DNA from: Patagioenas fasciata
Lineage: Eukaryota; Chordata; Aves; Columbiformes; Columbidae
DNA length: 64,000 nt
Direction: 5' to 3'
Assembly: GCF_037038585.1 (NCBI RefSeq)
Contig: NC_092522.1
Location: 50,071,661-50,135,660 of the forward strand
Under the pieces are notes generated by a model. It ran no database searches and was not told where the DNA came from. It worked only from the letters and a program-made list of their open reading frames with translations. Position numbers and translations under genes: made by a program. Positions within the stretch are counted from its first letter, which is position 1; every line of letters begins with the position of its first letter. Below are positions 57,176-64,000 of this stretch, one piece after another.

Positions 57176-60149
57176 AGAGTGCTATGTTTATTCCATAACC
57201 AATGATGAACTGACTAAACCTTTCAACCACAGGACTCACAGGTGGACAAAGTAGGACCAAGACCTATCACAAAGATGAGGAAACAACTTGTTCTTTGTAG
57301 ATCACCCCCTCTTTCCACTCCTAATCTTCTGAATTGTTGACCCCATGCTTGTGCTCATTCTTACCCCAAAGGCAAATGTCTGTCAAGACCTTGAGTAATG
57401 TTTGCTCAGTCATGTTGGGCTGTGTATATATTAAACACATTCAGCACCACTTCCTGAGGAATAGCAACATGAGCGTGCTCTGTTGCAATCCTGAAACGGG
57501 GCTCATCGTGACTCAGTTATTCATTTCTTGCAACCTCGAACACTTGCCTGGAGCCCAGAGGACTTTGGGACACCCAGGGTACACCAGCAAGGTCCCCCCG
57601 GTTCAGGCTGTTGATGCTCATCTATGGGATGTGAGCTTCCCCCAGTCACACTGCCAGGGGACTGGCACTTCCAGCCCTGGGAAAGGGTGACACAACTGAC
57701 TGATGGCCACAACTCTCCTGGCTGTGATACCTGTCTAAAGTATTAGCTGCATCTTTGGTTTCAACCCTGTCCCTGCTGCCTGCTGCCTTCACACTGGGTC
57801 AGGGTGTGATCCCATCCCTTGGCTTCATCCCAAAAGTTCAGGCAATTTTCCCAGTTAAGTTTGCTCTCACAGGCTCTCCTTCAGGCTGTGCTGTATGTTA
57901 AAACAAAACCAAGCAAAGTGTTTATCCACTCCAGGGAGAAAAGGAAAAGCTAAGACACAATTTAGTTTTTTAAACTATTAAAGCTGAACCCACACCAATC
58001 ATTGTGGGCCACCTCCTGCATCTTCTGGGGGCTGCAGAAAATACTCTGTTCTCACACCCTTAAAGGGAGAGAGATGCTATCCTAAATGCAAAGAATGGTT
58101 AGCAGATACAATCAATTATTGCAGCTGTTGGTATATAACTATAAAGTATAACTGTGCTTCCCTTGTTTTAGTGTACATAAGTACCTGAACCACTGGAACT
58201 GTTGTTTGGTGTGAGGTCAATGGAAATATCATGCTGACTGCAGGGGCTCTTCATGCACAAGGCCTCCTCACTAAGCCAAACCTTACACAAGATCTACTGA
58301 CTCACTTCTCATGAAGTGACCTGACAGGGTAATCCTCTTCATTTATCCTAAAGTGTCCTTTTAGTGGAAGTTTTTATGAAGATAGTTATAGGAGGTATTA
58401 AAACCCAGCCTGTCAGTGATGGTCTGAACAGCATTTTCAATCTCAGCAGTAAGATAACAACCTGCCAATAACCAGTCGATGCATCATATTGAACAAGGCA
58501 CAATGATGTGTATGGTAGCAGGTGTTCAGAGCAACATAATCTCACAGATTGAACAAAAAAGTCAGCTTTGTTAGGTTTTATTGCCATCTCTGTTGCCATC
58601 TTGCTTTTCAACCTTAGGAAAATCACTTTATTTCTCTCTGTTTCCTCTTCTTCCCAAGCTTTTTGGAGCAGGCTTGTCTCTTCTGACATACTGCACTTAG
58701 CACAGCCAGTGCCATGGTCTCAGCTGGGCCCTCTCAGTGCTGCTTCTGTAGAAATAGCAATCATGAATGGAAAGTTACTGATGCCTGAGGGCCCCTGTAA
58801 CACCAGGTCTTTAGTGCTACAACAAGCACTACTTTAATATGGTGTCAGGTAAAGGTCTAGAAAAGCAGACAGCTCCTTGCTCTTATGAAGAGGCACAGCA
58901 TCAGCATCTGCCTAACTTCACTTACAAATAAAACAGCTTTGAAAAGCTCAGTTTCTCCAAATGTGCTAATTACAAGAAGTGCTGAGCTTGGCAAGAGAAG
59001 GAAAATGTACTGTGGGCAAAGAGAAGGGCATGGTCTTGTCCTTCTGAAGCACCTTCTGAAATGATAGCTATGCAGATGAGCCCAACAGCTTCTTCCATTT
59101 CTGCCTTGAGCGAGGTTGAGGCTACTGGCATATTCAGGATTTATTTATTGTGCAGGAATACTAAGTCCCCAAAACCTGTGCGTGTGCATACACAGGGATT
59201 CTCAATGACCAGAGTAGGTTGAGGCATGCAGTGTGGAGCACTGGATCCATACTTCTCAGCTTTGTACCTGGGCCTTTCTGGGGAAGAAAAAGGATGATGT
59301 GGGCAGGGGCCCACCTTGGGCAGGGACCCCACTAGGGCAGCGCTCACCCAAGGGTGTGAGCTCTGCTGCAAAAAGTGGCAGGAGCCTTCTGGTCAACTGG
59401 GTATCCGAAAGGCCTCCTTGGTCTAAAACGAGAGGAGAAGCTGCCTGAGGAGGCCATTTAGCTGGGACAGCTGAGAATTCAGGGCCTGATCCAAAGCCCA
59501 TTAAAATTAATGGAAAGGCTCCAACGAGCTGCAAGAACACATGGCACCGTGCCCCTCCTGACACAGCACATCTCTGGCTCTCCCTGGGGAAGCTGCACGT
59601 ACCGACGCAGCGTGTGTCCCTATGGGAGGGGACATGAAAGCTCATGGCTGGTCTAGCTGGGTCTGCCCCCAGGGCAGCTCGTCCCCCCAGTGCCAGCCTG
59701 CAAGGGCCTGGGGTCCTTCTTCAGGCTACCCCTGCAGCACTGTCCCTTCATGCCCCCACCTTGACCTGCAACATCTCCTCCCCTTCCCCTTGCAGCGACC
59801 AGGGAGGGCTTGGCCTTGTTATGTGCCAGGTGTCAACAGGGTGGCCAGAGAGGGCACCCCTCAGCCCATGCCTGTGCCTGCAGACCTGTTTCTCTGTGGC
59901 AAGTGGCAAAGTATTTTGCAGGATTGGCATGGGCAGGACATGCTGGGAACTTAGAGGCACTGAGGCAGCAGAAGAGGTTAGCTGCAGGGAAGTATCAGCT
60001 GCCCTGTTTGTGGAAGGGGACTTCTTAAGCAAGGTGTGTCACAGCTTTCGAAATGTAAGCAGCTTTGGGTTCAGACAGCGTGTCTTAGGTTTAATGGCAA
60101 GACACGGGTTTATAAACTGCTTTAAACTGATATTTGTGCTACTTTGTAC

Positions 60150-60238
60150 ACAGTGCAGGAGGATGGCTTTGGGCATCAGGAAACTTGGGTACTATTCCTG
60201 GCTCCACCGCAGACTCAATGTGTAACCTTGGGAGAGGA
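60150..60238 (+). repeat. Ancient tRNA-derived SINE (MIR/CORE-like), partial unit 1
   Basis: CATCAGGAAACTTGGGTACTATTCC (with the B-box-like GGTACTATTCC), then TGGCTCCACCGCAG and TGTGTAACCTTGGG, follows the MIR-type layout of a tRNA-like head leading to a TGTGACCTTGGGCAAGTCA-type core. It is diverged and the assignment is by pattern memory. Confidence 0.6.
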
Positions 60239-60240
60239 AG

Positions 60241-60575
60241 GATGGTCTTGTGGTCAAGGCGCTGTGGAGGGACTTGGGAGGGCCCACTTCTATTTCCAGT
60301 GCTCCCTCCAGACTTCCTGTGCAACCTTGGACCTGTGTCACTTAATTTTTCCAGGGCCTTAGGAAAATGGGGGCCTCCTGGTTGTGCTAAGAGGGAGAAG
60401 GTCATTTGTGCTTGTGGGAGGATACTGCGGTGGTAGGGAATGTCAAAATACCCTCCAAGGCAAGTAAGGTTATTTCCTATCTCTGTATGTCATATTGCTT
60501 GTCTGTGAGGTGGTGAGCTATTTTTGTAAAGTGCTTTGAGATGCTTGCATGGAATAAAGACCCCTATCACAATTG
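60241..60575 (+). repeat. Ancient tRNA-derived SINE (MIR/CORE-like), unit 2
   Basis: An A-box-like GTCTTGTGGTCAAGGCGCTG and a B-box-like CTTCTATTTCC are followed by TGTGCAACCTTGG, CACTTAATTTTTCC and a 3' part with TGTAAAGTGCTTTGAGATGC. This order matches old amniote MIR-like SINEs. It follows unit 1 directly in the same orientation. Confidence 0.6.
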
Positions 60576-63500
60576 AAACATCCATCATCTCAGAGAGGAT
60601 AAGCAAGCCCTGTATTGGCAGCAAGGAGACAAAGTGGTGGTGGAGGGAGGCAGCTATGGAGGTATAAGCCTGCACACAGTCTGTGCTGGGGGATGTGATG
60701 CAGCTGTGTGCCCACAGCCCAGAAAGGATGCCACACATGGCAGTGTTAACGTGGGGGACCAGCGTGCCATCAACCTCCTCTCATGGATGAGCACCTGCAC
60801 TCAAAGTCTGTAGCTAGCTGGCTCTCCGCTGTACCAGTATCTCATTTTGCAGGTAGAGATACAGACTAAACTTGGCTTGGGACTAAGGAGGACAAGAAGG
60901 AAAGCTGCAGAAATGATACAGATGGGTATTTTCTGCTCACAAACCCTGGGAAATCTTGCTAATGTCCACAGTCATACATTTCAAAGAAAATGACCTGAGA
61001 ACTACTTCTCCTAGGACAAATCCCAAACTGAGTAGTGATCTGTCATGATGCCTGATATCTATTTGTGTCAGACAAAAGGGGAGCCTCTCTGTTTCCTTCC
61101 CTCCTCAGGAACCACTTTTTTCACCTGGTTGTTAAGACCTTTCTGCCTGTGTCTCGGCTACCTATTATGCAAGTCAGGGAAATCAAGACCCTGCCTGGAA
61201 AAGATTTGATGTGTGCTACGGGACAGATTTTTAGGTGAAACACGGGACCTTCTGTTGTGAAAACATGACGGCTGATCCCGGTACTCACAGTGAGGCAGAG
61301 GTGGAGGACAGACCCGCTGCCATGCAGGGGCTGCTGCCTGCTCAGAGGGGCAGGGAGGTGGGGGAGATGGGGCTGGAGGTTGCAGCATCCTTGTGGCAGG
61401 GTGGCTTTCTTTTTTTTTTTCTCAGAAATAAACACCCCTTATGTTTTCTTCTGCTGCTGCTGCAGCCTCATCTGCTGCACCAAGAAATTCAGCACTGCTG
61501 GGGCTGCTCTCTGGCCCTTAAACCAGTCAGTATGGATTGGTTTGTATCCATAGTGTTAAACTGCCTTTCTCTCCCAATTCGACTGCTTACATCCACACTG
61601 CCTGTGGGGGTGGTTGCTGCTCTGTGCCTGGGAACAGCCTGCGACACTGCTAACTGCAGGGGCAAAAGCATGGCAAGGACCACTGCAGCAACGTGACGAT
61701 ACAGATGATTGTGCTCCAGAGACCAGGAGGTGCTTAATTTCCCAGCACAGATGTATCCAGAGTATCTTAGTACCGTGTTCAGGAATGCCTTACTCCTTGG
61801 CATAGGCGAGGAACGCTGTGTGTCAGCTGTGAGGGTAACTGTGAGGGTCAGTGCAGAGCCATGTCACCTGCTAGGGGCAACTATATAAACCGGCATTGCT
61901 TACTTTAAAGCCTGCTTTATGCCTGGGTAATATATGACCATGGTGATTTTTTTTTGTGGTATAAAGCTATACCAGCTGAATTGACAGAGTAGATGTAGGT
62001 ACATTGAAAGAAAGGTCACATACATAATTGCAAGTGTCCTCTCTTCCCATGTTTATTTATCTAAACCATGCTAGTAAAAGCAACTTTATACCACTGTGCT
62101 CTCCAGAGCCTGGTTGTGCAGCTATAAATATGCAGGTATAATTCAGAAAATACATGGTTATTCAGGCAAGGCTTGAGTGCTTACAGCTGCACGAGGCCAG
62201 GACCGCTAGTTCATCCATTTATCTCCATAAGGTAATTTCCCTGGGCGCTGAAGGCTGAGCGAGAGAAAGGACCAGGACAGGTGTGTTCTATGTTCTCTTT
62301 CAAAACATGAAACCGGAACTTTGTGAGGACAGCGCTTTCTCTGGGAAAGAACAGAGCAGATGGACAACTCTGACCAGCCCTTAGTCCAGGGAGGACATGT
62401 GTTGCAGAGCCATTTCTGCACCCAGCTCCCACCACCGCCATGATGTTTGTGCTGGAGGCTGTCAATGATAATTTCTAGTCAGAACTTTTACCTAGCAGAA
62501 AATTATGTTTTTCCACAACACTTCAAAGTCAATATTTTTAGGAAGGACATTTTCAGTGGAGAAACTGTTTTTCAGCTATGGTAAACTGAAACATCCTCTT
62601 GAAAAGTTCTTATAAGTTTCATTTTCTTTGTGAAACAAGATAATAAAATGACAAGCAAGTGCTTCCCACCCAGCACACAGCAAATTAGCTGAAAACGTCC
62701 TTTATTTATTTTTTCTTTTTTTTTTTTTTCCTGCCAAGAATAGAATTGATATGGGAATTGTATGTCATTAAAAAGTTGTGTATTTTCAACAGGCATAGGT
62801 CAAAATACCTCATCTGCATTTAAAATGAAATTGTATAGATGGGAGCCAGGCCTCCAGTATTTGGATACAAGTTCTGCACCCAAGATAATTTGACTATTAC
62901 TTGTGTGCTTTCCTTTTCAAGGCACTAGGAGATTTTCCTTTCGAGGTTTCCCATAGATGCAAGCACGGGTGTTTACAAAGGCCACCTGTCTGAAAAATGT
63001 AAGCCCCTTGCTTCGATCTGGTTTTACCTTATTTTGAATCGAAGGGCCCGTGGAATTCTGCATTGCCTCGCAGTGGTGATGGTTTGGCACAGCTGCCACT
63101 GCTGCTGCCGCGATTGTGGGTGTCTTTGGAATAGTCAGATGCCTGGTACTTTCACTTAAAGTGAGTGGAATATTTCAGAGCAAAAAATAACATGGACTGA
63201 CTACATATCATGCTTGTTGTAGCCTGTATCTTAATTTTCTTGATTTATTTCTTTATCAGTTTGAAGAAAGGAACAGTGAAAAATGTCTGATGTTGTGTAA
63301 GTTCTTCTAATTGACTTCAGGAAGTGTTATCTGGAATGGCAGTTGTGAGCACACAAACTCAGCAGACTTATCTGCGTTATCTAATTACCAGACTATAAAG
63401 TTCTGCTGACATTTCCTTTCGATAAATACAATACACTGCTTTCTTTATCTATCTGTATTAAAGAAACAATGTTCTCCTAAATCCAACCCCATGCATGCTT

Positions 63501-63788
63501 TTTACTAAAACAATGTTATAAACCCCAAGACTAACAGAAATGTTGCCACAACTTCAACAGTCCTAAATGAAAACAGTGGCTTTCAGATGAAAAACATTAT
63601 CTAACAGTGGTAGGAAACCACTACAAATCTTAATGTTTAAACTGTGAATCAGCATGAAGCAGATTTGGCTCATATTTATTAAGCAAAAGGAGAGAGCTGG
63701 AAAAAGAAAAAGGAAATAAAGAGCAGCAATATTACAGGTATGCTTGCATTTCTTCACTGCTGCTGATATACTTAACTACGTGCAGAAA

Positions 63789-64000
63789 TATAGAATCATT
63801 GAATAATAGAATAATTTCAGTTGGAAGAGCCCCTCAGGATCCTTGAGTCCAAACATAATCTAACCCTGGCACTAAACCATGTCCCTAAGAACTTCATCTA
63901 AATGCTTTTTAAACACCTCCAGGGATGGTGACTCCATCACTTCCCTGAGCAGCCTGTTCCAATGCCTGACAACCTTTTCTGTGAAGAATTTTTTCCTAAT
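63789..64000 (-). repeat. CR1 LINE, runs off the right edge (minus)
   Basis: TAGAATCATTGAATAATAGAATAATTTCAG followed by GTTGGAAGAGCCCCTCAGGA, CTCCAGGGATGGTGACTCCA and TGTGAAGAATTTTTTCCTAAT is a typical CR1 3' region. The 5' part lies outside the window. Confidence 0.92.

Larger units (their letters stand above)
57176..63788. other. Intergenic region downstream of DLL1
   Basis: After the DLL1 poly(A) site I find no exon of a recognisable gene on either strand. Contents are the tandem SINE pair at about 60.15-60.58 kb and moderate-GC unique sequence at 59.2-60.1 kb and 61.2-61.8 kb. Many open frames occur but none has family resemblance or splice structure. The next genes known in this synteny block (ERMARD/TCTE3/PHF10 side) must lie further right. 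Confidence 0.6.

Noticed and set aside
59644-60225. 193-codon plus-strand open frame downstream of DLL1
   Set aside because: Low-conservation-looking composition, overlap with the SINE region at its end, and no recognised family.

Overview
This window is vertebrate nuclear DNA, almost certainly from a bird. It holds intron-rich genes with canonical GT-AG splice sites, CpG islands at both promoters, and several truncated CR1 LINE 3' ends in both orientations. CR1 is the dominant avian retroposon. The encoded Delta protein is close to chicken Delta-1 as I remember it, but not identical, so I do not name a species.

Two protein-coding genes lie head to head. On the minus strand, about 2.4-42 kb carries FAM120B (constitutive coactivator of PPAR-gamma). 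Six coding exons are visible and join in frame to 590 codons. The non-coding first exon and promoter sit in a CpG island at about 41.4-42.4 kb, and the final coding exon(s) lie beyond the left edge. On the plus strand, about 48.3-57.2 kb carries the complete DLL1 (Delta-like 1 Notch ligand) in 11 coding exons. All junctions are in phase and give a 727-residue protein with signal peptide, MNNL, DSL, eight EGF repeats, one transmembrane helix and a C-terminal ATEV. The same divergent DLL1/FAM120B arrangement is found in mammals.

Layout: 1-2437, FAM120B intron; 2438-38464, FAM120B exons 7 to 2 with long AT-rich introns; 38465-41736, FAM120B intron 1 with a CR1 copy; 41.4-42.4 kb, FAM120B CpG-island promoter; 42.4-48.28 kb, intergenic DNA, mostly DLL1 upstream control sequence; 48.28-57.18 kb, DLL1; 57.18-64 kb, intergenic DNA with an old tRNA-derived SINE pair and a CR1 running off the right edge.

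Nothing here looks like a new protein system. The most interesting signals are regulatory. A block about 1.3 kb upstream of the DLL1 start has two inverted T-box half-sites, a TCF/LEF site and an octamer, and looks like the avian presomitic-mesoderm (msd) enhancer. The DLL1 leader is ATG-free for about 900 nt. Three CAGCTG E-boxes lie exactly 29 bp apart in DLL1 intron 4. Three miR-34/449 seed matches lie in the DLL1 3' UTR. FAM120B appears to lack the large repetitive acidic insertion found in the human protein. All calls were made by reading the sequence and recalling the families; no search was run.
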